Shown here piece by piece: positions 26,855 through 35,889 of a stretch of 64,000 nucleotides of DNA (position 1 is its first letter; every line of letters begins with the position of its first letter). The position numbers were made by a program, and so were the translations under genes. Source of the stretch: an uncultured Candidatus Saccharibacteria bacterium (GTDB lineage: Bacteria; Patescibacteriota; Saccharimonadia; Saccharimonadales; Saccharimonadaceae); the NCBI GenBank assembly GCA_946530965.1, contig CAMNAK010000002.1:124001-188000 (forward strand), read 5' to 3'. The notes beneath the pieces are model-generated. The model saw nothing but the letters and a program-made list of their open reading frames with translations, had not been told where the DNA came from and ran no database searches.

Positions 26855-27090
26855 GGCGGAAGCGAGAGGATATAAACAATACGCCGTTGTCGCAAGCGAC
26901 CGGGTATTGGACGAACCTTGGCTCTCATCCTCTCTTCGCAGAAAAAATGAGCCTATCGGCTCCTTTGTTTCTGGCGGAAGCGAGAGGATATAAACAATAC
27001 GCCGTCGTCGCAAGCGACCGGGTATTGGACGAACCTTGGCTCTCATCCTCTCTTCGCAGAAAAAATGAGCCTATCGGCTCCTTTGTTTCT
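26855..27090 (-). repeat. Two tandem 118-bp repeats downstream of tRNA-Ser(CGA)
   Basis: Units at 26855-26972 and 26973-27090, nearly identical. On the minus strand each unit follows a copy of the tRNA 3' end (ATCCTCTCGCTTCCGCCA), then a terminator (GAGCC gata GGCTC plus T-run), then GGTTCG, then a hairpin CAATAC...GTATTG. The hairpin core is the one found at 7413-7820, with an A-to-T change on one side matched by T-to-A on the other. Confidence 0.85.
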
Positions 27091-27177
27091 GGCGGAAGCG
27101 AGAGGATTCGAACCTCCGAGACATTGCTGCCCACACGATTTCGAGTCGTGCGCCTTCAACCACTCGGCCACGCTTCC
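27090..27177 (-). tRNA. tRNA-Ser(CGA)
   Basis: 88 nt with encoded CCA. Acceptor GGAAGCG...CGCTTCC, long variable arm, anticodon loop CTCGAAA giving CGA (reads UCG). A -10 (TGG then TAAGAT) lies just upstream. The 3' end anchors the 118-bp array. Confidence 0.95.
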
Positions 27178-27222
27178 ACTTCTTATCTTACCATAAAAAC
27201 CAGACCATAACCAAACAGGGCA

Positions 27223-27494
27223 GCGCTATTATTGACAGCAGAGAATATTTCGAAGACAAAATCGCCTAGATGGGCGTTTTCTTGTTGTCTCGGCGCTATT
27301 ATTGACAGCAGAGAATATTTCGAAGATTAAAATGTCTAGAAGGGTATTTTCTTGTTGCGCAGCGCTATTCTTGATAGCAGAGAATATTTCGAAGATTAAA
27401 TCGCCTAGATGGGCGTTTTCTTGTTGTCTCAGCGCTATTATTGATAGAGCGAGACAACAAAAAACACCCAGATGGGTGATTTTGATTCGAAATA
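27223..27494 (-). repeat. ~70-bp tandem repeats downstream of tRNA-Arg
   Basis: Units begin at about 27223, 27293 and 27362, with a partial fourth from about 27432. Each has GCGCTATTATTGA(C/T)A, AATATTTCGAAG and a terminator-like stem (CGCC tagat GGGCG with T-run). The tRNA-proximal piece (27454-27490) is a strong minus-strand terminator (CACCC atct GGGTG plus T-run). The third unit is degenerate in its stem. Sequence is unrelated to the tRNA-Ser arrays, but the layout is similar. Confidence 0.8.
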
Positions 27495-27571
27495 TGGTAC
27501 ACCCGATACGATTCGAACGTACGACCTTTGGCTCCGCAAGCCAACGCTCTATCCAACTGAGCTACGGGTGC
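27495..27571 (-). tRNA. tRNA-Arg(GCG)
   Basis: 77 nt with encoded CCA. Acceptor GCACCCG...CGGGTGT, anticodon loop TTGCGGA giving GCG, T-loop TTCGAAT. Most bacteria read CGU/CGC with an A34 (inosine) tRNA instead. A -10 (TGC then TATAAT, 27665-27670 minus) would give a leader of about 90 nt, back to back with the promoter of the gene at 27708. Confidence 0.93.
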
Positions 27572-27707
27572 ATATGTGGATTTGGCTACTTTGTAACCAA
27601 ACATCCACCTGTTCAATAGATTAAATGAACATCTACGAAGGCCTTAACCCTCGCGATAACAACTATTATAGCACATTTTCTCAAGAGATGCTATACTAAA
27701 GTTACAT

Positions 27708-28448
27708 ATGGCAAAACAAGCGAAGAAATCCAGTCTAAAACCAAAAATCCAAAAGGTCAAAGCAAAGTTCTTTGCGACCTATTACAGTAACCCTGCCAAA
27801 GATTTAAAGATTATCGCCGTCACTGGCAGCCACGGTCGTGCCGAAACTGCGCATCTTATTCAAGAGATTATCCGCAGTCGCGATCCTAAGGTCGGCCTTA
27901 TCATTGATCCAGAATCAACTTCTAGCTTATACAAGCAGCTCTTCAAGGTCTGGCGCTCTGGAACCGACCACGTAATCGTTACTGCTTCCAAGGAAGCTAT
28001 TGCCAATCATTTCTTCTATCAATTGCCATTCTTTGCCGTTGTTGTCACAGAGACTAGTGCAGAACAAGACGAAGACGTAAAGTCTATCCTCTTCAATAAA
28101 GAGCCATACTTCGCAATTCTTAACCATGACGATCCAAACTACGCTTTGTTCCAAAGCTTCCCATCAAAGTCTGCTACTTTAAGCTATGGCCATGACAATG
28201 ATGCCGATCTTCGCATTAACCGTTCAAAGCTTTACAAAGTTGGCGCCGAAGCTAACTATAGCTACCAGAACTGCAAGTTCGACCTCGCCACATATATTAC
28301 AAGCGAGCAGTCCGAAAACTACATGGCAGCTGCAGCTCTTACTGCACTCGCAATTGGCCTAGACATCGACACTATCGTTGATGGCATTGCCAACTACGAA
28401 CCAACCAACCCAACAACAATCGCTAACGATCAATCCGAACAATTCTAA
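27708..28448 (+). CDS. Degenerate Mur ligase-like protein without a P-loop
   Basis: 246 aa resembling the central ATP-binding domain of MurE-type ligases. IIAVTGSHGRAET sits where functional enzymes have VTGTNGKTTT, so the P-loop Lys and Thr are lost. Later segments keep the family pattern: ILNHDDPNY (compare NADDP) and SENYMAAAALTALAIGLD (compare the substrate-site helix before the C-terminal domain). The N- and C-terminal Mur domains are absent. Probably not a ligase; a scaffold, regulator or metabolite-binding paralogue is possible. TATACT (27692-27697, extended TG) with 10 nt to the ATG. The pentein gene follows after 1 nt. Confidence 0.7.
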   Translation: MAKQAKKSSLKPKIQKVKAKFFATYYSNPAKDLKIIAVTGSHGRAETAHLIQEIIRSRDPKVGLIIDPESTSSLYKQLFKVWRSGTDHVIVTASKEAIANHFFYQLPFFAVVVTETSAEQDEDVKSILFNKEPYFAILNHDDPNYALFQSFPSKSATLSYGHDNDADLRINRSKLYKVGAEANYSYQNCKFDLATYITSEQSENYMAAAALTALAIGLDIDTIVDGIANYEPTNPTTIANDQSEQF

Positions 28449-28449
28449 A

Positions 28450-29298
28450 ATGATAAATCAAAAACTTCTTGTTTCTGGTGCGCAATTTTTTGCCGATGAT
28501 TTCAAAATCAATCCATATTACAACGATTCACAAATTAACCGCGAGAAAGCTATCCGCGAGCACCAAGAAATCGTAAACTGTTTCAAACAAGCTGGTATCG
28601 AAATTATTCAGGTCGATGCTCCAGCAAATTGCCAAGACGGCGTCTATACTGCAAACTGGGCCATCACAAAAGAGGGTAAGGCAATTATGTCGCGCCTACC
28701 AAAAGCCCGCAAAGACGAAGAGCCTTATGCAAAAGCTCAGCTCGAACGACTAGGTTACCAAATTTTTGAAGTCCCAGACAATATGCTGTTCTCGGGCCAA
28801 GGCGATTCGCTCCGCTGCGGAGAATTTCTATTTGCTGGCTCCGGCTACCGTTCTGAGCCTGCCGCACAACAATTTGTCGCAGATACTTTGGGCCTAAAAC
28901 TTGTTCAGCTCCATGCTAAGCCACAGCTAAATGAAGATGGAACAGTACATATTAATCCAGAAACCAATCACGCTGACTCCTTCTTCTATGATCTAGATTT
29001 GGCTCTATCTGTAATCGACGAGAATACTATCGCTTATTGCCCAGAAGCTTTCGGCCAAGAATCTATCGACAAAATCGAAGCTACCCCTGTAGATAAAATC
29101 CGCGTTAGCCTCGAAGAAGCTCAAGAAGGCTTCGCCTGCAACCTAGTAAGTACTGGCAAATATGTCATTATGTCCAACCATGCGCCAAATTTCCAAAAGG
29201 AACTAGAAGATAGAGGTTTTATCTGCCTTACTCCAGATGTTACTGAGCTCAAAAAAGGTGGCGGATATATTCGTTGCATTAGCCTTTGGCTAGATTAA
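28450..29298 (+). CDS. Pentein-superfamily amidinotransferase/dimethylargininase-like enzyme
   Basis: 282 aa; the start is at 28450, 1 nt after the previous stop (an upstream in-frame ATG at 28378 lies inside that gene). GQGDSLRCGEFLFAGSGYR (acidic/guanidine-binding strand), NHADSFFYDLD (catalytic His region) and GGGYIRCISLWLD (catalytic Cys near the C-terminus) match the amidinotransferase/DDAH/arginine deiminase fold. Members act on guanidino compounds such as arginine derivatives; the exact reaction is not fixed by the sequence. Arginine catabolism is a known theme in host-associated Saccharibacteria. Co-transcribed with the degenerate Mur ligase. Confidence 0.8.
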   Translation: MINQKLLVSGAQFFADDFKINPYYNDSQINREKAIREHQEIVNCFKQAGIEIIQVDAPANCQDGVYTANWAITKEGKAIMSRLPKARKDEEPYAKAQLERLGYQIFEVPDNMLFSGQGDSLRCGEFLFAGSGYRSEPAAQQFVADTLGLKLVQLHAKPQLNEDGTVHINPETNHADSFFYDLDLALSVIDENTIAYCPEAFGQESIDKIEATPVDKIRVSLEEAQEGFACNLVSTGKYVIMSNHAPNFQKELEDRGFICLTPDVTELKKGGGYIRCISLWLD

Positions 29299-29302
29299 CA
29301 AA

Positions 29303-29332
29303 AACACCCCCTAAAACAGGGGGCGTTTTTTT
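29303..29332. terminator. Bidirectional terminator
   Basis: AACACCCCC...GGGGGCGTT with A- and T-tracts; shared by the pentein gene and the convergent MurE-like gene. Confidence 0.8.
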
Positions 29333-30590
29333 ATTTCTTGATTTTCTTCAAAGCTTTGCGAATCTCATCTTCTTCATAATAAGCATGAGGACCATCTGCG
29401 CGCTCGATCGTTTTCTCATTACCTTTACCAAGGAAGAGAATAGTATCGCCTTTCTTAGCCATCTCGCAACATTTAAGAATTGCCGTCGGGCGATAAAGTT
29501 CCATGAACAAATCTTCGCCGTCTTTCTTGCCGCTCTTTCTAGCACCCTTAGCAATCTGTTCAATAATCTCTGCGCCAGGCGTATCGCGATCATCTTCCTC
29601 TGTAAGCATTACGATATCCGCATATCTACCAGCGATTTCGCCCATCGGCTCACGCTTGCTTGGGTCGCGGCGACCGCCAGCAGAGCCAAACATAACAATC
29701 AGGCGACCCTTTGTGGCCTTCTTCATGTCTGGAAGCAACTTCTCAAAAGCATCTGGCGTATGAGCATAGTCCATTACAACGGTAAAATCTTGCTTCTCGT
29801 CAATCTTTACCATACGGCCTTCAACCGAAGTCAAAGCATGAATACCTTCTACAATTTCTTTGTCACTTAGGCCAAGCCTCTTGCCAACAGCAACACAGGC
29901 CAAAGAGTTATACACATTAAACTGACCACCAATCTGCGTCTGAATCTCTAGATTTTCTAGGCTTGGGATCTTGTATTCAACGGAGTAGGGCGAGAGCTTA
30001 ATCTTGTCAGCCTTCAAATCGCCATATTCGACACCATAAGTAACAAAATCATCAATGTCCGATTCGAAATACTCTGCAGATGGATCGTCGGCATTAATTA
30101 CGCCGTAGCGCGCCATCTTGAATAGCTTGCGCTTTGCATCGCGATACCTCTCAAAAGTCTTGTGATAATCAAGATGTTCATGTGTAACGTTAGTAATAAC
30201 AGCAATATCAATCGGTACACCAATGGCACGATGCTGCGCCAAAGCATGAGAAGTAAGCTCCAAAACAAGATACTGAGCCCCAGAATCTGCAATTTTCTTG
30301 ATACGCTGATTCAAAAGATTAGAATCAACAGTGGTCATATGCTCAACTTGCTCGTGAATCTCGTCGACACCCCAACCAACAGTAGTCATAAGACCAGCCT
30401 TGCGACCAGCATTATTAAGCATCTTCCAGATCATAAAAGATGTAGTTGTCTTGCCGTTTGTACCCGTAACTCCGATAACTGTCAATTTCTTGCCAGGGAA
30501 GCCATAACGAAGAGCATAGGCACTAGCCTTACCAATATGATAAGGAATCATCAAGCTATCATAAAACGGAATTTTTTCCTTTAAACCCAT
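29331..30590 (-). CDS. Mur ligase, MurE-like (UDP-MurNAc-tripeptide synthetase family)
   Basis: 419 aa. P-loop VTGTNGKTTTSF at about 39-50, NVTHEHLDYHKTF, NADDPS, the ligase helix QFNVYNSLACVAVG and the C-terminal DYAHTPDAFEKLL and GKGNEKT motifs all fit MurE. The usual N-terminal UDP-binding domain of about 100 residues is missing: only 38 residues precede the P-loop. Where diaminopimelate-type enzymes have DNPR, this one reads EEDDRDTPG, so the added amino acid is unlikely to be meso-DAP by the standard rule. AGAGGT precedes the ATG; TATAAT at 30617-30622 (minus). Confidence 0.85.
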   Translation of the reverse strand: MGLKEKIPFYDSLMIPYHIGKASAYALRYGFPGKKLTVIGVTGTNGKTTTSFMIWKMLNNAGRKAGLMTTVGWGVDEIHEQVEHMTTVDSNLLNQRIKKIADSGAQYLVLELTSHALAQHRAIGVPIDIAVITNVTHEHLDYHKTFERYRDAKRKLFKMARYGVINADDPSAEYFESDIDDFVTYGVEYGDLKADKIKLSPYSVEYKIPSLENLEIQTQIGGQFNVYNSLACVAVGKRLGLSDKEIVEGIHALTSVEGRMVKIDEKQDFTVVMDYAHTPDAFEKLLPDMKKATKGRLIVMFGSAGGRRDPSKREPMGEIAGRYADIVMLTEEDDRDTPGAEIIEQIAKGARKSGKKDGEDLFMELYRPTAILKCCEMAKKGDTILFLGKGNEKTIERADGPHAYYEEDEIRKALKKIKK

Positions 30591-30653
30591 AAAATACCTC
30601 TATAAATCTTTATTTTATTATACTTCAAAAAGCCTTAGTTTTAAACATAAGCA

Positions 30654-30682
30654 TTGACATTTTCAAGCGCTTATGGTATAAT
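30654..30682 (+). promoter_or_regulatory. Consensus promoter
   Basis: TTGACA, 17 nt spacer ending TGG, TATAAT. Drives the small gene at 30726. Confidence 0.85.
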
Positions 30683-30725
30683 TCAATAGTCTAATAAATT
30701 TTATCCAAATAGGAGGGTGGATATT

Positions 30726-30911
30726 ATGTTAGAAGTATTATTTGCTCTGGCTCTTAGCATCGCACTTATTATATATGTCATTCCTACGCTCAATGACCTC
30801 TCGAAGGCCATCAGAGACGAAATAGACAGAGTACATAAGGAAGGTCTTATCAAGACCGACGGCGGCGCATTCTGGTCTCCGGACCAGGAATCTCTCAAGT
30901 CAAAGCACTGA
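30726..30911 (+). CDS. Small single-pass membrane protein, 61 aa
   Basis: MLEVLFALALSIALIIYVIP forms one N-terminal transmembrane helix, followed by about 40 polar residues. The start at 30726 is preferred over an in-frame GTG at 30717 because AGGAGG (30711-30716) is then 9 nt away. Consensus promoter upstream, GC-rich terminator downstream, TGA stop. No family recognised. It lies just before groES but is separated from it by the terminator. Confidence 0.7.
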   Translation: MLEVLFALALSIALIIYVIPTLNDLSKAIRDEIDRVHKEGLIKTDGGAFWSPDQESLKSKH

Positions 30912-30913
30912 AA

Positions 30914-30940
30914 CCCCGCCCCGCGCGGGGCTTTCTCTTG
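30914..30940 (+). terminator. Rho-independent terminator
   Basis: CCCCGCGCGGGG stem followed by a T/C-rich tail. Confidence 0.7.
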
Positions 30941-30951
30941 TCTAAAAAATA

Positions 30952-30978
30952 TTAGCACTCTATGCTTGACAGTGCTAA
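30952..30978 (+). promoter_or_regulatory. CIRCE operator (HrcA site)
   Basis: TTAGCACTC, 9 nt, CAGTGCTAA: the classic inverted repeat with one mismatch in the right arm. It overlaps the -35 of the groES promoter, as expected for repression by HrcA. hrcA itself is not in the window. Confidence 0.9.
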
Positions 30979-30994
30979 TTTAAGCGACTACACT
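30966..30994 (+). promoter_or_regulatory. groES promoter
   Basis: TTGACA inside the CIRCE element, 17 nt spacer, TACACT. AGGAG lies before the groES ATG. Confidence 0.8.
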
Positions 30995-31023
30995 AGAATT
31001 ATCACCTTAAACAGGAGTTAAAA

Positions 31024-31278
31024 ATGTCAATTAAACCATTAGCCGACCGCGTTGTCGCTAAAAAAGAAGCTGCAACCACTACGACCGCATCCGGCATTCT
31101 CCTTGGCGAAGCTAAAGAGAAATCTAATCTTGCAATTATCGAATCGGTAGGCCCAGACGTCAAAGCCGTAAAGAAGGGCGACAAGATCATCTATCGTGAT
31201 TATTCCGCCACCGAAATCAAAGTAAATAGCGAAGAATATCTAATCATCAAAGAGGAAGATATCCTCGCAACTCTTTAA
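31024..31278 (+). CDS. groES: Co-chaperonin GroES
   Basis: 84 aa, somewhat shorter than the usual 94-97. IKPLADRVVAKKE at the N-terminus and GDKIIYRDYSATEIK near the centre are typical. It caps the GroEL ring. The mobile loop is present but short (TTTTASGILLGEA). Transcribed from the CIRCE-controlled promoter; groEL follows after an unusually long structured spacer. Confidence 0.95.
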   Translation: MSIKPLADRVVAKKEAATTTTASGILLGEAKEKSNLAIIESVGPDVKAVKKGDKIIYRDYSATEIKVNSEEYLIIKEEDILATL

Positions 31279-33267
<1,989 letters not shown>

Positions 33268-33278
33268 AGCCAAAAACT

Positions 33279-33301
33279 CCGCTCCGAAAGGGGCGGTTTT
33301 T
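33279..33301 (+). terminator. Rho-independent terminator
   Basis: CCGCTCC gaaa GGGGCGG plus T-run after groEL. Confidence 0.85.
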
Positions 33302-33309
33302 GTTGACAA

Positions 33310-33344
33310 GAAAAAGCCCCAAACTTTTTAAGTTCAGGGCTTTT
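33310..33344 (-). terminator. Rho-independent terminator (minus)
   Basis: On the minus strand AAAAGCCC...GGGGCTTTTT; ends the gene at 33352. Confidence 0.75.
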
Positions 33345-33351
33345 AACTACT

Positions 33352-33894
33352 CTATTTCTTTGGCATCTGAACGCCAAGCCTATCGATGGACTCAACTACG
33401 AAGAGAAGTGCTTCGGCGCGAGCCTTTTCATCCTGGATGCCTTTTGCCGCATTATAAGCACCCTCAATGCAAGACTTGTCGTTTGTTGTCTCGATAATTT
33501 CCTTGTAGATAAGGAATTTCTTTTCTACTGGAAGATCAACTTTCTCGATGATTGGGCGTAGATCGGAAAGGGCAGAAGCTTTTACACGGTCCAAATCTGG
33601 ATCACCATAGAATGCCTTTGTTTCTGGCTCACCGAGTGGAGCTGTAGCGTTATTCATGAAAGCAGGCATAGCTGGTGCTGCAGGAGCAGCAGGAGCTGGA
33701 ATTACTGGAGCAGCTGGAACTGGTTTGCTACCTCTGCCGCCATTATTTCCACCATTACCGTTAGAACTTTTTTTGATACGATCTTCAATCTGAGCAACAG
33801 CTTCAGTGCTATCTACCTCAGTAGCCTTTGAAGCGTTCGTGATGTTGTTGATTGCTTGCTGTAGCTCGTCCTGAGCTGCACCATTATTATCCAT
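33352..33894 (-). CDS. Hypothetical protein with a Pro/Ala linker, 180 aa
   Basis: Start at 33894 (MDNNGAAQDELQQ), with AAGGTGG upstream; a GTG at 33903 is inside that ribosome site. The N-terminal 55 residues are helical and polar, then a Gly/Asn-rich and Pro/Ala-rich linker (about 52-90), then an acidic helical domain of about 85 residues (DPDLDRVKASALSDLRPIIE...). No membrane segment, no family recognised. Monocistronic, with an extended -10 (TGA then TAATAT) upstream. Confidence 0.7.
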   Translation of the reverse strand: MDNNGAAQDELQQAINNITNASKATEVDSTEAVAQIEDRIKKSSNGNGGNNGGRGSKPVPAAPVIPAPAAPAAPAMPAFMNNATAPLGEPETKAFYGDPDLDRVKASALSDLRPIIEKVDLPVEKKFLIYKEIIETTNDKSCIEGAYNAAKGIQDEKARAEALLFVVESIDRLGVQMPKK

Positions 33895-33947
33895 TTTACC
33901 CACCTTTTTATCTCTAAATTCTTACCTTTAATATTATCACGCTTATG

Positions 33948-34412
33948 CTAAATTCGCAAAATCCTTACGATATGATCAAGGAGATCAAGTTTCACAGGCT
34001 CCATTGGTAGATTTTCGCCAAACATATCTACAATTTCCTCGCCTTGAGTCTCTGGGAAGAAGACATTATTTCTCGGATAGAAGCGTTTCTTTGGCGTAAG
34101 AACGATAGAATAATGGTTATCTTCGTTCAAAATACCGAAAGATTTAAAATCTTCAAACTTATACAAATGATTGCCTTCGGTAAGACCATCGCTCGAAAGC
34201 GTATAGTGAAGCTTCCTAGGAGCGCGGAGCGTGTAGAGCAGAAGTGCAACTACGCCAATTACGATCAAGATACCAAAGCTCCAATCTTTCATCCAAATCG
34301 CAAGCGCCATCAAAGCCGCAACGACAAGTACTAGAATTACATACCACCAAGCATTTTTCTTGCGAGGAATATATTCCTTCGCTTCCCAATTGATTATCTT
34401 CTTTGCTCCCAT
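33948..34412 (-). CDS. Conserved-type two-helix membrane protein
   Basis: 154 aa: a short basic N-terminus, two adjacent transmembrane helices (about 22-42 and 45-64), then about 90 residues that look like a small beta-rich (PH-like) cytoplasmic domain (LHYTLSSDGL, YSIVLTPKKRFYP). The hairpin-plus-domain layout suits a membrane-attached accessory protein; no family recognised with confidence. TGG then TATAAT (34422-34427, minus) lies 9 nt from the ATG: leaderless. Confidence 0.65.
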   Translation of the reverse strand: MGAKKIINWEAKEYIPRKKNAWWYVILVLVVAALMALAIWMKDWSFGILIVIGVVALLLYTLRAPRKLHYTLSSDGLTEGNHLYKFEDFKSFGILNEDNHYSIVLTPKKRFYPRNNVFFPETQGEEIVDMFGENLPMEPVKLDLLDHIVRILRI

Positions 34413-34450
34413 AATACATCCATTATACCATGAGCGCTATCAAATTCTAA

Positions 34451-34486
34451 ACCACAAAAAACGTCCAGGAAAACCTGAACATCTTT
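34451..34486 (-). terminator. Terminator of tRNA-Ser(GCT)
   Basis: On the minus strand GTTCAGG ttttCCTGGAC followed by T-run, directly after the tRNA CCA. Unlike the other tRNA loci here, it is single-copy. Confidence 0.75.
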
Positions 34487-34579
34487 TGGCGGAGGGTGAG
34501 AGATTCGAACTCTCGCACCAGCTTTCGCCAGTCTAACGATTTAGCAAACCGTCCCCTTCAGCCACTTGGGTAACCCTCC
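34487..34579 (-). tRNA. tRNA-Ser(GCT)
   Basis: 93 nt with encoded CCA. Acceptor GGAGGGT...ACCCTCC, long variable arm, anticodon loop TTGCTAA giving GCT (reads AGC/AGU). -10 TGC then TAAAAT at 34590-34595 (minus). Confidence 0.95.
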
Positions 34580-34624
34580 AGTACCTCTTATTTTAGCACA
34601 CCTTAGTCCGTAATTGTAGAGTAT

Positions 34625-34653
34625 TTTACAAATTACAATGCATATGCTATAAT
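34625..34653 (+). promoter_or_regulatory. Promoter with extended -10
   Basis: TTTACA, 17 nt spacer ending TGC, TATAAT; drives the VirB2-like gene at 34687. Confidence 0.75.
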
Positions 34654-34686
34654 TTATGCAACTTATAAGGAAAGTTTTAAGACAAA

Positions 34687-35097
34687 ATGAAGCAAATCGC
34701 AAAAAAAGCAGGGCTAATTGTAACTGGTATTGCTACCGCTATCGTACTATCAGCCGGTAGTGTAATGGCTCTAGATATTACAAATATCTCTGGCAACGAT
34801 AACCCAGCACAGGCTGGTGCAGAAACCGCAAAAGCAAACGGCATGCCATCTGAACTAGTTGGCGTCGATGGCGTCTTTAATAATCTTACTAACACTGTCC
34901 TTTACGCCGTTGGTATCATTTCCGTTATCATGCTCATCTACGGCGGTCTTCGCTATGTTCTATCTGGTGGCGACGCATCCAAGGTTACAGCCGCTAAGAA
35001 CACAATCATCTACGCAATTATCGGCCTTATCATCGCAATCCTAGCCTATGCAATTATCAACTTTGTAATTGGCGCAATCGGAAGCGTAAGTCAATAA
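34687..35097 (+). CDS. VirB2/TrbC-like pilin-type membrane protein
   Basis: 136 aa: signal peptide (ending about SVMALD, residue 29), a short polar segment, then two transmembrane helices separated by a loop with SGGDASKV and a basic stretch (TAAKNT). This is the VirB2/TrbC-like plan shared with the eight genes at 36502-40232, which usually read SAGDPGKIKKAKDT at the loop. This member is solitary, on the opposite strand, with its own promoter and terminator, and may be the most highly expressed form (inference). AAGGAAAG precedes the ATG. Confidence 0.75.
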   Translation: MKQIAKKAGLIVTGIATAIVLSAGSVMALDITNISGNDNPAQAGAETAKANGMPSELVGVDGVFNNLTNTVLYAVGIISVIMLIYGGLRYVLSGGDASKVTAAKNTIIYAIIGLIIAILAYAIINFVIGAIGSVSQ

Positions 35098-35106
35098 TAC
35101 GAAAAC

Positions 35107-35133
35107 CAAACCGTCCGAAAGGGCGGTTTTTTG
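35107..35133. terminator. Terminator
   Basis: AACCGTCC gaaa GGGCGGTT plus T-run; also lies just past the 3' end of the comF locus on the other strand. Confidence 0.8.
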
Positions 35134-35140
35134 TTGTTTC

Positions 35141-35803
35141 TTAAATCGTGCGCGCTAGCAGAAGAGCAGAGACATTATTCGCGCCCACGCGTCTAAACAA
35201 CTCCGCAGCAGCCATCATGGAGCTTCCTGTCGTCCATACATCGTCTAGCAACACATACTGCTTGTCTCGATCAATGCACCCAGCAAGCCTATAGGCCTCC
35301 GCAGCCTGAAGTTTTCTTTGATCCGAACTTGCACCAACTTGAACCGTATTTTTAGCCCTTGTGAGCAAATTTAATGCCTTACATCCGTTAGCTTCCCTAA
35401 GTCTCTTAGCCAGTCATTCAGTCTGACCAAAGCCGCGCTCACGCACGTGCTTCATAATCGTTGGAAGCGGCACAATAATAGCATCCTTATCGAACTCAAC
35501 TAACTCCCCAATTAATTCTACAAGCTTCGCTCCGGCCGCCTTGTTCGAATTATATTTAAATTCCGAAATCAATTCTTTCAAAACGCCACGTCTTTCGCCT
35601 AAACAGAATTGAAAGCGGAAGGGCAGACCACAAACAGAACAAAAACCATCATTCAAAACCTTGCCACATTTTAGACACTTGCCATAGCCAAGACTCATGT
35701 TTTTCTTACAACAATCACACAAAATATCACCGCATTTACCGCAATTCAAACAGAATAAAGGACAAAATGTGTTCGACAAGACATATCTTATTGTATTTTT
35801 CAC
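35141..35803 (-). pseudogene. comF: ComF-family phosphoribosyltransferase interrupted by an in-frame TGA
   Basis: The 5' part (35803-35417) encodes a Cys-rich double zinc ribbon (CPLFCLNCGKCGDILC and following CxxC pairs) and the start of a phosphoribosyltransferase domain up to RERGFGQTE. The codon at 35414-35416 is TGA. Reading through it in the same frame continues with LAKRLREANG and reaches the PRPP-binding motif YVLLDDVWTTGSSM. Other ComF proteins continue smoothly here (GFNQxELLA pattern), so a single codon became a stop. ComF is needed for DNA uptake in naturally competent bacteria. Either a nonsense mutation, read-through, or a sequencing error. Confidence 0.8.
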
Positions 35804-35822
35804 AACACCTCCTCTTTATATC

Positions 35823-35851
35823 TTGATTTTAGAGAAAAAGCCCCATATAAT
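35823..35851 (+). promoter_or_regulatory. hsp20 promoter
   Basis: TTGATT, 17 nt spacer, TATAAT, followed by GTGGAGG. No CIRCE element is seen here. Confidence 0.7.
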
Positions 35852-35889
35852 AAAGCTTAAGAGTGTAATAGTGGAGGAAAAAATTTATT

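Noticed and set aside
7413..27431. Possible CRISPR arrays
   Set aside because: Repeats are head-to-tail with no variable spacers, unit lengths differ by locus (136, 118, 70 bp), and each is tied to a tRNA 3' end. No cas genes are visible.
35141..35803. UGA recoding (Gracilibacteria/Absconditabacteria code) to explain the comF stop
   Set aside because: TGA ends other convincing genes here (23900, 30911, 63582), and no other gene has an internal TGA.
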